The translations under genes were made by a program, and so were the position numbers. This document shows, one piece after another, positions 43,537 through 54,317 of a DNA stretch of 64,000 nt. The DNA comes from Roseinatronobacter thiooxidans (lineage in GTDB: Bacteria > Pseudomonadota > Alphaproteobacteria > Rhodobacterales > Rhodobacteraceae). The stretch spans positions 62,001 through 126,000 of the forward strand of contig NZ_MEHT01000007.1 in the NCBI RefSeq assembly GCF_001870675.1, read 5' to 3'. The notes beneath the pieces were generated by a model, which was given only the letters and a program-made list of their open reading frames with translations, did not search any database and was not told the origin of the DNA. Each line of letters starts with the position of its first letter. Position 1 is the stretch's first letter.

Positions 43537-45156
43537 ATGTCCCTGATGCGCGACGCTGCCCAAAACTCCAAAGCCTGGCCGTTTGAAGAGGCCCGCAAAC
43601 TGGTTGCGCGCTATAAGGGCAAGATGCCGGAAAAGGGCTATGTGCTGTTTGAAACCGGCTATGGCCCCTCTGGCCTGCCGCATATCGGCACTTTTGGCGA
43701 AGTGGCGCGCACCACCATGATCCGCCGCGCCTTTGAAGAAATCAGCGATATTCCGACCCGTCTGATCTGCTTCTCGGATGATGTGGACGGCATGCGCAAA
43801 GTGCCCGAAAATGTGCCCGACCCTGTGGCCCTGCGCGAACATCTGCAAAAGCCGCTGACCTCGGTTCCTGATCCGTTCGGCACGCATGAAAGCTTTGGCC
43901 ACCATAACAACGCCATGCTGCGCCGGTTTCTGGACACGTTCGGGTTTGAATATGAATTCATCTCGGCCACCGAGTTCTACAAATCCGGCCAGTTTGACGA
44001 GGTGTTGTTGCGCGCTGCAGAACGCTATGACGAGGTTATGGAGGTGATGCTGAAGTCCTTGCGCGACGAGCGCCAGCAGACCTATTCCATCTTCCTGCCC
44101 ATCCACCCCGAAACGGGCCGCGTGCTATATGTGCCGATGAAGCATGTAGACGGCAAGAACGGCACCGTCACCTTTGATGACGAAGACGGGCGCGAATGGA
44201 CGCTGCCGGTTACGGGCGGCAATGTGAAACTGCAATGGAAGCCCGATTTCGGCGCGCGCTGGGCCGCCCTCGATGTCGATTTCGAGATGTATGGCAAGGA
44301 CCATTCCACCAACACGCCCATTTACGACCGCATCTGCGAAATCCTTGGCGGCAAAAAGCCCGAGCATTATGTCTATGAGCTGTTCCTTGACGAGAATGGC
44401 GAGAAGATCAGCAAATCCAAGGGCAACGGCCTGACGATTGACGAATGGCTGACCTATGCCAGCACGGAATCGCTGTCGTATTACATGTTCCTGAAGCCGC
44501 GCACGGCCAAGCGCCTGTCTTGGGATGTGATCCCCAAGGCGGTGGATGAATACCACCAGCAATTGCGCGCCTATCCCGACCAGACGCCGGACCAGCAGGC
44601 CGCCAACCCTGTCTGGCACATTCATGGCGGCCAGCCGCCTGCCTCTGGCATGGTGGTCAGTTTCTCGCTGCTATTGAACCTCGCATCCGTCGCGCGGGCA
44701 CAGGACAAGGCCACACTGTGGGGCTTTATCCGCCAATACGCGCCCGAAGCCGCGCCAGACACCCACCCCGATCTGGATCAGGCGGCAGGGTTTGCCGTGC
44801 GCTATTTCCACGACTTCGTGGCCCCGACCCTGTCTTTCCGCGCCCCCACGGACGCAGAGCGCGCGGCACTGGCAGAGCTTGCCACCACCTTGCGCGAGGT
44901 TGCCCAAACGGGCCAGGTGCCTGCCGCCTATGCCGGCACGCTGGAGGCGCTGGATGACGAAGCCTTCATGACCATCGTGCGCGACACCGGCAAGGCGCAT
45001 GGGTTCGACTCGCTGCGCGACTGGTTCAAGGTGCTGTATGAAGTGCTGCTTGGGTCATCTCAGGGGCCGCGCTGGGGCAGTTTCATCGCCCTTTACGGCG
45101 TGGCGGAAACGGTCGCGCTGATCGACAAGGGGCTGGCGGGCGAGTTGGGCGGCTGA
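43537..45156 (+). CDS. lysS: Lysine--tRNA ligase, class I
   Basis: 539 residues. The HIGH-type signature GLPHIGTF (about residue 46) and the KMSKS-type KISKSKG (about residue 290) show a class I enzyme, the archaeal-type LysRS found in alphaproteobacteria in place of the bacterial class II form. It charges tRNA-Lys. The start follows AGAAG. A 34-base hairpin (CCTATGGG/CCCATAGG, 45167-45200) lies right after the stop. Confidence 0.96.
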   Translation: MSLMRDAAQNSKAWPFEEARKLVARYKGKMPEKGYVLFETGYGPSGLPHIGTFGEVARTTMIRRAFEEISDIPTRLICFSDDVDGMRKVPENVPDPVALREHLQKPLTSVPDPFGTHESFGHHNNAMLRRFLDTFGFEYEFISATEFYKSGQFDEVLLRAAERYDEVMEVMLKSLRDERQQTYSIFLPIHPETGRVLYVPMKHVDGKNGTVTFDDEDGREWTLPVTGGNVKLQWKPDFGARWAALDVDFEMYGKDHSTNTPIYDRICEILGGKKPEHYVYELFLDENGEKISKSKGNGLTIDEWLTYASTESLSYYMFLKPRTAKRLSWDVIPKAVDEYHQQLRAYPDQTPDQQAANPVWHIHGGQPPASGMVVSFSLLLNLASVARAQDKATLWGFIRQYAPEAAPDTHPDLDQAAGFAVRYFHDFVAPTLSFRAPTDAERAALAELATTLREVAQTGQVPAAYAGTLEALDDEAFMTIVRDTGKAHGFDSLRDWFKVLYEVLLGSSQGPRWGSFIALYGVAETVALIDKGLAGELGG

Positions 45157-45166
45157 CTTCATGGCA

Positions 45167-45200
45167 CCTATGGGTAGCGGGCGGCGCCCCTGCCCATAGG
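45167..45200. terminator. Hairpin after lysS
   Basis: CCTATGGG and CCCATAGG pair over 8 bp around a GC-rich core (GGGCGGCGCCC). No T-run follows. Confidence 0.45.
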
Positions 45201-45207
45201 CCCGAAG

Positions 45208-45237
45208 TGATCCAGTCACCATAGACATGCGTAGCAT
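45208..45237 (+). promoter_or_regulatory. Candidate RpoE-type promoter before the DUF4864 gene
   Basis: TGATCC (45208-45213), 18 bases, then TAGCAT (45232-45237), 20 bases before the ATG. The -10 part differs from TAA, so this is weaker than the rpoE-locus promoters. Confidence 0.35.
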
Positions 45238-45257
45238 TTCCATAAGGAGATGTGAGC

Positions 45258-45659
45258 ATGCGCCAGACCCTTCTTGCCCTGAGCCTGTCCTTGTCCCTCG
45301 GGACCGTTGCCTACGCGCAGGACAACCCCATAGCCACCACCATAACCGACCAGATCGCCGCCTTTCAGGCCGATGATTTTGACACCGCTTTCAGCTATGC
45401 CAGCCCCAATATCAAACGCCTCTTCGGCACTCCCCAGCGGTTCGGGCAGATGGTGCGTGACGGCTACCCCATGGTGCACCGCCCCGCCGAGGTCACATTG
45501 CTGGACCAGCGCGACATGGGCGGGCAAGTGGTGCAACGCGTCATGATCCGCGACCAAAGCGGGCGTTTGCATATGCTGGCCTACCAGATGGTCGAAACCG
45601 ATGATGGCTGGCAGATCAATGGTGTGCAACTGCTGCGCGCGCCCGAAACCGGTGCATAA
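45258..45659 (+). CDS. Secreted DUF4864 protein
   Basis: 133 residues with a signal peptide ending near residue 21 (GTVAYAQ). The rest (TTITDQIAAFQADDFDTAFSYASPNIKRLFG, in parts DQIAAFQADDFDTAF and SPNIKRLFG) matches DUF4864, a small alpha/beta fold related to NTF2-like proteins. The function is unknown. AAGGAGA lies 8 bases before the ATG at 45258, which decides the start over the GTG at 45252. An inverted repeat (ATAAGCG/CGCTTAT) follows the stop. Confidence 0.85.
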   Translation: MRQTLLALSLSLSLGTVAYAQDNPIATTITDQIAAFQADDFDTAFSYASPNIKRLFGTPQRFGQMVRDGYPMVHRPAEVTLLDQRDMGGQVVQRVMIRDQSGRLHMLAYQMVETDDGWQINGVQLLRAPETGA

Positions 45660-45801
45660 GCGCAGCGCACGCTCCGCTTATCAGGGTTTAACGGCTTTTT
45701 TGTAAATCTTGTCTGATCCGGCTGGCCTGTCGCGCGGCACTTCCCGCCCGCGCGCCCCGCCAACCGCTTGGCTTGGATCGTTTGACAAGAGGATTTCCAA
45801 C

Positions 45802-48090
45802 ATGAACATGGCCGTGACTCAGGGGGTGGCGCTGATGCCGCCGCCCTTCTCCAACGGGTTGAATGTCTGGTCGCAGACAACAGGGCGTCCGGGCACCGAC
45901 ACCTATGCCAGCGCCGCTTTCGCGGCCTTTGTGCCAAGTGACCCCGATTTCGGGGGGTGTCTGGAAATCCAGAAAGCCTTTGCAACCACCCGCCTGCGCT
46001 GGATGGGCGAGGTGCCGATCCAGCCGGGGCGCTATCTGCGCATCCGCGCGCGGATCAAAGCCATCAGCGGTGTGTTGCCCGATGTTGCAGTGGCAGCATG
46101 GGCGGGCAGCGCTGCTGGCACGCAGGTGGGCGGGCTGACTTCCACCGGCCCTGTCACAACCCTGACGCAATACGGCACAATCACCGAGGTTTCGGCGATT
46201 GTCGGCACTGGCGCACGCGCGGGTGTCGATATGGTCTGGCCGCTTTCTGTCGCATTCGCCCATTTCGGGCTGGACCTGACAGGGCCAACCGGCGGCGTGG
46301 TGCGCATTGATGATCTTGTCATCGAGGATGTCACCAGCTTTTACACCACAGATGTGTTGGGCGTGGTCGATGTGCGCGATTTCGGCGCGGTGGGCAATGG
46401 CACGGCCGATGACCGCCCCGCCTTTGCCGCCGCGATTGCAGCGGCGGGGGCGCGGTCGCTTCTGGTGTCGGACGGGGCCTATTTCATCGGATCGGACCTG
46501 ACGATTCCCATGCCTGTCGAATTTCGCGGCACATTGTCCATGCCCGCACCTGCGGTGCTGATTTTGCACAGGAATTTTGACCTTCCCAGCTATGCCGCAG
46601 CCTTTGGCACGGACGAGGCAGGCTTTCGCAAAGGGGTGCAGGGGCTGTTTCATACAAACCAGCATGTCACATTCGACCTGATGGGGCGGCGCGTGCTGCT
46701 ATCGGCGCCGGTTGATGTGTTTGCGCTGGCGGGTTTCGACAACACCTCATCACGGCGGATCATTGCGAACGGGCAACTTGATGCGGTTGAAAGTGCGCAA
46801 TGGGACACCCAGACCGTGACCCGCACAGCCAGCTATGCCCTGTCGCACCCCACGCGGCTAAGCAGCATTTCCAATGTCGCGGGGGTGCCGGTTGGCGCGC
46901 GGGTCAGTGGCGTGGGGGTCGGCCGCGAAGTCTATGTGCGCGCGCGCAGCACCGGCGCGGGGCGTGTCACACTTAGCCAGCCGCTGCATGGCGGGGCGGG
47001 CACGCAGCAATTCACCTTCGAGCGCTATCAATACATGCTCGATTTCTCGGGCTTCTCGGGGTTGCGCAATTTCGAGATGCATAATGTCGAATTTCGCTGC
47101 CGTGGCAGATGCTCGGCGGTTATGCTGCCCGAAGACGGGCGGATCATGCGTTTCATGAATTGCGATTTCGACCGCCCGCGCGACAGGGCCATCACCTCGA
47201 TCGGGTTGGGGTGTCAGGGCATATGGATCGACCATTGCCAGTTTCGCAGCTCTCAACAACCGCTGGATGCGCAGGATCGCACAGTCATTGCCTTCAACGT
47301 CAACGGCAATGACGCGAAAATCCGTAACAACCGTGTCGTGCTCTGGGCGCATTTCGGGGTGATGAACGGGTCTGGCCATATCATCTCGGGCAATCATTTC
47401 TTTGCAGGCGACACCCAGTCGCAAGGTATCCGGCAAGCAGGGCTGGTGCTGACCAACAAGAATTCCAAATCAACCTTTTCGGGCAATTACATTGACAACT
47501 GCTTTCTGGAACTGACCAACGAGCACGATTCAGAGCCGGAACACAGCACAGGGTTTTCGTTTGGCGGGCTAAGTGTCGAGGGCAATATTTTCTATGCCAT
47601 CGACGTGGCCCCTTGGTTCAGCTTTGTTGTGATCAAACCCTATGGGCCGGGGCATTTTCTGCAAGGGCTGATGATCTCGGGCAATGTGTTTCGCACCACA
47701 GGCGCGCGGATTGACCGCGCGGATAAGGTGGACACAACCTATGCTTCGCTTAATTTCGGCCGGTTTCGCAATGTGGTGTTCGAGAATAACGCCTATAACG
47801 GCATCGACTATCCTGCCGAAAGCCCGACCATTATCCTGCATGACCAGAATACCGACGCCAACAGCTGGACCATAAACACCGGCGACAAGCTGCCTTTCGG
47901 GGGCTGGGCGCGCACCGTGTCTTCTGTCGTGATGGAAACCGCCCCGCGCGATGCCAGCAACGCCATCCGCTATGACATGCCCTATGTGACGGTGCAGGAA
48001 GGTGTGAACAATGATCAGGTGCGGTTGCGCTGGCCGCAGGCCATGCGGGGGCGCGCGCTGGTGACAGTGCGGGTGGACCGCCCGCTATAG
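45802..48090 (+). CDS. Right-handed beta-helix protein, candidate detached GTA tail fibre
   Basis: 762 residues. The N-terminal 170 residues (LMPPPFSNGLNVWS, FGGCLEIQKA, GTGARAGVDMVWP, VRIDDLVIED) form a beta-rich attachment domain. A pectate-lyase/GH28-type beta-helix then starts with VRDFGAVGNGTADDRPAF and runs to about residue 700. This layout resembles the tail-fibre gene that lies away from the main GTA cluster in R. capsulatus (rcc00171). The link is from memory of that protein and from the presence of a full GTA operon in the same window. AGAGGA lies 9 bases upstream. It could also be a surface polysaccharide-degrading enzyme. Confidence 0.72.
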   Translation: MNMAVTQGVALMPPPFSNGLNVWSQTTGRPGTDTYASAAFAAFVPSDPDFGGCLEIQKAFATTRLRWMGEVPIQPGRYLRIRARIKAISGVLPDVAVAAWAGSAAGTQVGGLTSTGPVTTLTQYGTITEVSAIVGTGARAGVDMVWPLSVAFAHFGLDLTGPTGGVVRIDDLVIEDVTSFYTTDVLGVVDVRDFGAVGNGTADDRPAFAAAIAAAGARSLLVSDGAYFIGSDLTIPMPVEFRGTLSMPAPAVLILHRNFDLPSYAAAFGTDEAGFRKGVQGLFHTNQHVTFDLMGRRVLLSAPVDVFALAGFDNTSSRRIIANGQLDAVESAQWDTQTVTRTASYALSHPTRLSSISNVAGVPVGARVSGVGVGREVYVRARSTGAGRVTLSQPLHGGAGTQQFTFERYQYMLDFSGFSGLRNFEMHNVEFRCRGRCSAVMLPEDGRIMRFMNCDFDRPRDRAITSIGLGCQGIWIDHCQFRSSQQPLDAQDRTVIAFNVNGNDAKIRNNRVVLWAHFGVMNGSGHIISGNHFFAGDTQSQGIRQAGLVLTNKNSKSTFSGNYIDNCFLELTNEHDSEPEHSTGFSFGGLSVEGNIFYAIDVAPWFSFVVIKPYGPGHFLQGLMISGNVFRTTGARIDRADKVDTTYASLNFGRFRNVVFENNAYNGIDYPAESPTIILHDQNTDANSWTINTGDKLPFGGWARTVSSVVMETAPRDASNAIRYDMPYVTVQEGVNNDQVRLRWPQAMRGRALVTVRVDRPL

Positions 48091-48098
48091 CGCGCCGT

Positions 48099-48821
48099 TT
48101 ACCGCCAGAATTTCAGGCGCGCGATCAGGCCGGGCTGGCCGCCGCGCGTCTGTTCTGCATGGCGCTGTTGCACCGCGCGTTCAATCTCGCGCAGGATACG
48201 TTCGCGCTCGGCTTCGAAACGGGCCGAGTCGAGGTCGAAATAGCGCAGGCCATGTGCTGCGCAAAACTGTTTGATGTCAGCGCTGCGCCGGATCAGGCGG
48301 CGGGCGAATCGCAGCATTTCGTCATCTGACTTGCTTTGCTTGGTCCAACAGGCATTTTCCGCACGATAGGCCAGCAAATCGCGTTGCTTGGCTTCTGGTG
48401 TGTCGAACGCATAGCCAATGGCAAAAAACGCGATGCCGCGCGCATCGGCCCAAAGGGGCAATTCACAGGGCGCATCCATGATCCCTGTGCCATCGATCAG
48501 CACACCTTTGGGAAAGCGCAGCAGGATGCGGCGGTAGACATATTTCGCAATCCTGCGTTTCTCCCCCTCGGGGGCGTCCATATAGGTTTGGTTGCGAATC
48601 TGGTCGGTTCTCAGGTGGTAATACCCGCCCCGCAGCGCCACGCGCCGCGCCACTTTCGTCTTGCCGCAGCGCACGGCCCCACTGATCAGAACCGAAGGCA
48701 GATCGGGCCGTTGCGCCGCGCTGATTTTTTCAAACAGCCGGTCAAGGTAGCGGTCCAGCGCAACCTTGCGGCGCGCGGCATGTGCATCGGAAGGTGTAAT
48801 CTGCCGTGTCGATGGGGGCAT
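48099..48821 (-). CDS. P-loop kinase-like protein, unknown function
   Basis: 240 residues. A Walker A motif GAVRCGKTKVARR (about residues 48-60) starts a short nucleoside-kinase-like fold, with YYHLRTDQIRNQTY and LIDGTGIMDAP following as possible substrate and Walker B segments. The C-terminus is basic. The ATG at 48821 has AAGG upstream; an open frame continues upstream to 49076 without conserved sequence. It converges with the beta-helix gene (8 bases between stops). The role is unknown. Confidence 0.72.
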   Translation of the reverse strand: MPPSTRQITPSDAHAARRKVALDRYLDRLFEKISAAQRPDLPSVLISGAVRCGKTKVARRVALRGGYYHLRTDQIRNQTYMDAPEGEKRRIAKYVYRRILLRFPKGVLIDGTGIMDAPCELPLWADARGIAFFAIGYAFDTPEAKQRDLLAYRAENACWTKQSKSDDEMLRFARRLIRRSADIKQFCAAHGLRYFDLDSARFEAERERILREIERAVQQRHAEQTRGGQPGLIARLKFWR

Positions 48822-49401
48822 CGGCGGGCCGCCTTGAAAATTTCTTTGCACAAGTTTGCGCGCTCTGCCTGCGGGTTGCAAGCCCGTGCCGCGCGGGGGG
48901 GCGGTTTTCCCGGCCATCTGTGTGCCCCGGCCGCCCTGCCCCGCCGCTTGCGGTGCAGCACCGGACAAAAGCCACAGTCCGGCCACCGCGCCTGACATGT
49001 CTGACAAACTTGACAACACTGTTGACGAAAACGTGCGAATCAGTTTCTGTCTCTCAAGGGGGGCTTTGCTTTGCAAAAATTTCGCGGACTGTTTGCGCTG
49101 TCACATGAACCAGCCATCAGCAGGGTTTTCCCGTCTTGCACGAAATCCATTCACGCCACCCAAGGTGCAAAGCCTATGTTTTTGCACGAACTCTGCATTG
49201 CAGCGAAAATAACTTGACAAACTTTACCATCGATCTGTGAATAAATTTACAAGAAAAGCGTTTCTTTAAAAAAGTTACACTTTTCTTGACGAATGCGTTA
49301 TACAAGCGGCGGGGAAGTATGACGTCGCGTCATTCTGGACGTCACAAATTCATCGGGGCGGGGCGTAACGGGCCTACCACCCCGTTACTGGAGGAGCATT
49401 T
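48822..49401. other. 580-bp region upstream of acs, no gene seen
   Basis: The left third can be read as an N-terminal extension of the P-loop protein, without support. The right half is AT-rich and has four TTGAC(A/G) boxes (49010, 49022, 49214, 49286) and a TATACA (49299-49304). It likely holds the acs promoter and operators; no single sigma-70 pair with 16-18-base spacing could be fixed. Confidence 0.45.
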
Positions 49402-51348
<1,947 letters not shown>

Positions 51349-51353
51349 GAAAG

Positions 51354-52034
51354 ATGGCTGACACAATGACACAAACTGCTGTTTTGATCCTGCTTGGCCC
51401 TCCGGGGGCAGGCAAGGGCACGCAAGCCCGTATGCTGGAAGAGAAATTCGGTCTGGTGCAACTCTCGACCGGCGATTTGCTGCGGGCGGCTGTGGCTGCG
51501 GGCACGGATGCGGGCCAACAGGCCAAAGCCGTGATGGAAGCGGGCGGGCTGGTCAGCGATGAAATCGTGCTGGCAATCCTGAAAGACCGCATGGCCGAGC
51601 CGGACACCCGCAAAGGCGCAATCCTCGACGGGTTCCCGCGCACGGCCAAACAGGCCGCCGCGCTGGACGCCTTGCTGGAGGAACAGGGCATGCGCCTTGG
51701 TGCCGCCATTTCGCTGGAAGTCGATGATGAAGCGATGGTCGAGCGTGTCTCGGGGCGCTACACCTGCGCAAATTGCGGCGAAGGCTATCATGACAGCTTC
51801 AAAAAGCCTGCGGTGGCGGGTGTCTGCGACAAATGCGGCAGTACCGATTTCAAGCGCCGCGCAGATGACAATGCCGAAACTGTTGGCGCGCGGCTGGCGG
51901 CCTATCACGAACAGACAGCACCGCTGATCACCTATTACGAGGGCAAAGGCGCGCTGAAACGCGTTGATGCGATGGGCGAGATTGACCGTATCGCGGGCGA
52001 TCTGGCAGCCATCGTGGCCGAGGTGACCGCGTAA
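51354..52034 (+). CDS. adk: Adenylate kinase
   Basis: 226 residues. P-loop GPPGAGKGTQA (about 15-25), the DGFPRT motif, and a zinc-type LID with four cysteines (CANC...CDKC). It balances AMP/ADP/ATP, and clears the AMP made by Acs, which starts only 5 bases upstream. The start is the ATG at 51354; the later ATG at 51366 is possible. Confidence 0.96.
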   Translation: MADTMTQTAVLILLGPPGAGKGTQARMLEEKFGLVQLSTGDLLRAAVAAGTDAGQQAKAVMEAGGLVSDEIVLAILKDRMAEPDTRKGAILDGFPRTAKQAAALDALLEEQGMRLGAAISLEVDDEAMVERVSGRYTCANCGEGYHDSFKKPAVAGVCDKCGSTDFKRRADDNAETVGARLAAYHEQTAPLITYYEGKGALKRVDAMGEIDRIAGDLAAIVAEVTA

Positions 52035-52153
52035 ATATCCGGGAAACCGGTTTGGCACCACTTTGGTGCCCCAATGCAAGCGTTTCGAGGAGCGGCGCGT
52101 TTGTAGACACTGAAGGAATGCCTGCGGGCATGGGACAGTGAATAAGAGAGGAA

Positions 52154-52174
52154 GCCGCCCCATGACGGGGCGGC
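52154..52174 (+). terminator. Hairpin between adk and the symporter pair
   Basis: GCCGCCCC/GGGGCGGC (8 bp) with loop ATGAC. It precedes the DUF4212 gene by 25 bases and has no T-run; it may be a leader hairpin or a partial terminator. Confidence 0.4.
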
Positions 52175-52199
52175 ACTGGAGGAAACTGGGAGACGTCAC

Positions 52200-52454
52200 A
52201 TGTCAGACAAATCGACGGACGACTACTGGAAGGCCAATGTGCGCATCATCACCATCTGCATGGTGATCTGGGCGCTTGTGTCCTTCGGGTTCGGCATCGT
52301 TCTACGCCCGCTTTTGGCAGGCATTCCGGTCGGTGGTACCGATCTGGGCTTTTGGTTCGCGCAGCAAGGGTCCATGCTGACCTTCATCGCGCTGGTCTTT
52401 TATTACCGCGGCTACATGAACAAACTCGATGCCGAGTTTGGCGTGGAAGAATAA
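52200..52454 (+). CDS. DUF4212 small subunit of the solute symporter
   Basis: 84 residues with two membrane segments (about residues 14-37 and 55-72). DYWKANVRIITICMVIW and GTDLGFWFAQQGS are DUF4212 hallmarks. The gene is a fixed partner of VC_2705-type sodium:solute symporters and starts directly upstream of one. Confidence 0.93.
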   Translation: MSDKSTDDYWKANVRIITICMVIWALVSFGFGIVLRPLLAGIPVGGTDLGFWFAQQGSMLTFIALVFYYRGYMNKLDAEFGVEE

Positions 52455-52467
52455 GGGCAGCTACGAG

Positions 52468-54234
52468 ATGGATCAATTTGTAATCAACCTTATCTTCGTT
52501 GGCGGCTCTTTCGCGCTATATATTGGTATTGCGATCTGGGCGCGCGCTGGCTCGACGGCGGATTTCTACGCAGCATCGCGTGGCGTCAACCCGATCGTGA
52601 ACGGCGCTGCCACGGCTGCTGACTGGATGTCGGCGGCAAGCTTTATCTCGATGGCCGGTCTGATTGCGGCTGTTGGCTATGGCAACTCGACCTTCCTTAT
52701 GGGCTGGACGGGCGGCTATGTGATTTTGGCCCTGCTGCTTGCACCCTATCTGCGCAAGTTTGGCCGCTTTACTGTGCCTGACTTCATCGGCGACCGCTTC
52801 TACAGCCAGACCGCGCGCCTTGTGGCCGTGATCTCGCTTCTGGTTATGTCGATCACCTATGTTATCGGCCAGATGACCGGGGCTGCGGTTGCATTCTCGC
52901 GCTTTCTGGAAGTTGACAGCACGACAGGTCTGTTCATCGCATCGGCAGTTGTTTTCTGCTACGCGGTTCTGGGCGGCATGAAGGGCATCACCTACACCCA
53001 GCTTGCACAATATGTCGTGCTGATCATCGCCTATACCATTCCGGCGGTCTTCATCTCGCTGCAGCTGACAGGCAATGCACTGCCACAGTTGGGTCTGTTC
53101 TCTACGCATACAGCGACTGGCCAGCCTTTGCTGCAAACGCTGAACGAAGTGCTGATGGAACTGGGCTTCAACGACTATACGGGCAACCACGGGTCAACCT
53201 TCAACATGGTGCTGTTCACCCTGTCGCTGATGATCGGTACTGCCGGTCTGCCCCATGTTATCATCCGCTTCTTCACAGTTCCGAAAGTGGCTGATGCGCG
53301 GACATCTGCGGGTTGGGCGCTGGTTTTCATCGCGCTGCTTTACACTGTTGCCCCCGCTGTTGGTGCAATGGCGCGTCTGAACATCATCACCACGCTGTAT
53401 CCTGATGGGGTGCAGGGCGAACCGCTGGCCTTTGATAACAAGCCTGACTGGATGCTGAACTGGGAACGCACAGGTCTGTTGCGTTTTGAGGACAAAAACG
53501 GCGATGGCCTGATCCAGTACTACAACGAAGCGAACCCGCCACAGCGTGCGATCGACGAAGGTTGGGAAGGCAATGAAATGGTGTTGTTCAACAATGACAT
53601 CCTCGTTCTTGCCAACCCTGAAATTGCCAACCTTCCCGGTTGGGTGATTGGCCTGATCGCGGCAGGTGGTCTGGCGGCAGCGCTGTCCACTGCGGCAGGT
53701 CTGTTGCTGGCAATCTCGTCTGCGGTAAGCCATGACTTGATCAAGTCGATGATCAATCCGGGCATTTCGGAAAAGGGCGAATTGCTTGCCGCCCGTATTT
53801 CGATGGCCTTTGCGATTGCGCTGGCAACCTATCTGGGCCTCAACCCGCCGGGCTTTGCGGCGCAGGTGGTGGCGCTGGCCTTTGGTCTGGCAGCGGCGTC
53901 GCTGTTCCCGGCCATCATGATGGGCATCTTCTCGAAGAAGATGAACTCAGCAGGGGCGATTGCAGGTATGATCGTGGGTCTTGGCTCGACGGTTCTGTAT
54001 ATCTTCACCTATCTGGGCTGGTTCTTCATCCCCGGCACCAACATGCTGCCGAACACACCCGATAACTGGCTGTTCGGTATCTCGCCACTCAGCTTTGGCG
54101 CTGTTGGCGCGGCGCTGAACTTCATCGCAGCCTTTATCGTGATGAAGATGTCGGCTCCGGTTCCGGCAGAGATCGAAGCGCTGGTGGAATCGATCCGCGT
54201 GCCGAAAGGGTCCGGCGCGGCCGTCGATCACTGA
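52468..54234 (+). CDS. Sodium:solute symporter, acetate-type (VC_2705 subfamily)
   Basis: 588 residues, about 13 membrane segments. GAATAADWMSAASFISMAG and GTAGLPHVIIRFFTVP are the sodium- and substrate-site motifs of the SSS family. Its place after acs and DUF4212 suggests it carries acetate or a related short-chain acid into the cell. The start at 52468 has AAGGG upstream. A 13-bp hairpin ends the gene. Confidence 0.93.
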   Translation: MDQFVINLIFVGGSFALYIGIAIWARAGSTADFYAASRGVNPIVNGAATAADWMSAASFISMAGLIAAVGYGNSTFLMGWTGGYVILALLLAPYLRKFGRFTVPDFIGDRFYSQTARLVAVISLLVMSITYVIGQMTGAAVAFSRFLEVDSTTGLFIASAVVFCYAVLGGMKGITYTQLAQYVVLIIAYTIPAVFISLQLTGNALPQLGLFSTHTATGQPLLQTLNEVLMELGFNDYTGNHGSTFNMVLFTLSLMIGTAGLPHVIIRFFTVPKVADARTSAGWALVFIALLYTVAPAVGAMARLNIITTLYPDGVQGEPLAFDNKPDWMLNWERTGLLRFEDKNGDGLIQYYNEANPPQRAIDEGWEGNEMVLFNNDILVLANPEIANLPGWVIGLIAAGGLAAALSTAAGLLLAISSAVSHDLIKSMINPGISEKGELLAARISMAFAIALATYLGLNPPGFAAQVVALAFGLAAASLFPAIMMGIFSKKMNSAGAIAGMIVGLGSTVLYIFTYLGWFFIPGTNMLPNTPDNWLFGISPLSFGAVGAALNFIAAFIVMKMSAPVPAEIEALVESIRVPKGSGAAVDH

Positions 54235-54251
54235 TCTGGCGCAAAGACACT

Positions 54252-54280
54252 GGCCTGCCCCCATGCTATGGGGGCAGGCC
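54252..54280 (+). terminator. 13-bp hairpin after the symporter
   Basis: GGCCTGCCCCCAT and ATGGGGGCAGGCC form a perfect stem with loop GCT, 17 bases after the stop. No T-run, so it may be a partial terminator before the regulatory genes. Confidence 0.55.
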
Positions 54281-54317
54281 GCCCAAGACCGGGACGGTGC
54301 AATCAGGACAGCATGAC

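Noticed and set aside
43432-44106. N-terminal extension of the TerB-like gene into lysS
   Set aside because: The extra residues are antisense to conserved lysS sequence; a good ribosome site supports the start at 43431.
53735-53746. FNR-like TTGATCAAG inside the symporter gene
   Set aside because: It lacks the four-base spacer and lies within coding sequence.
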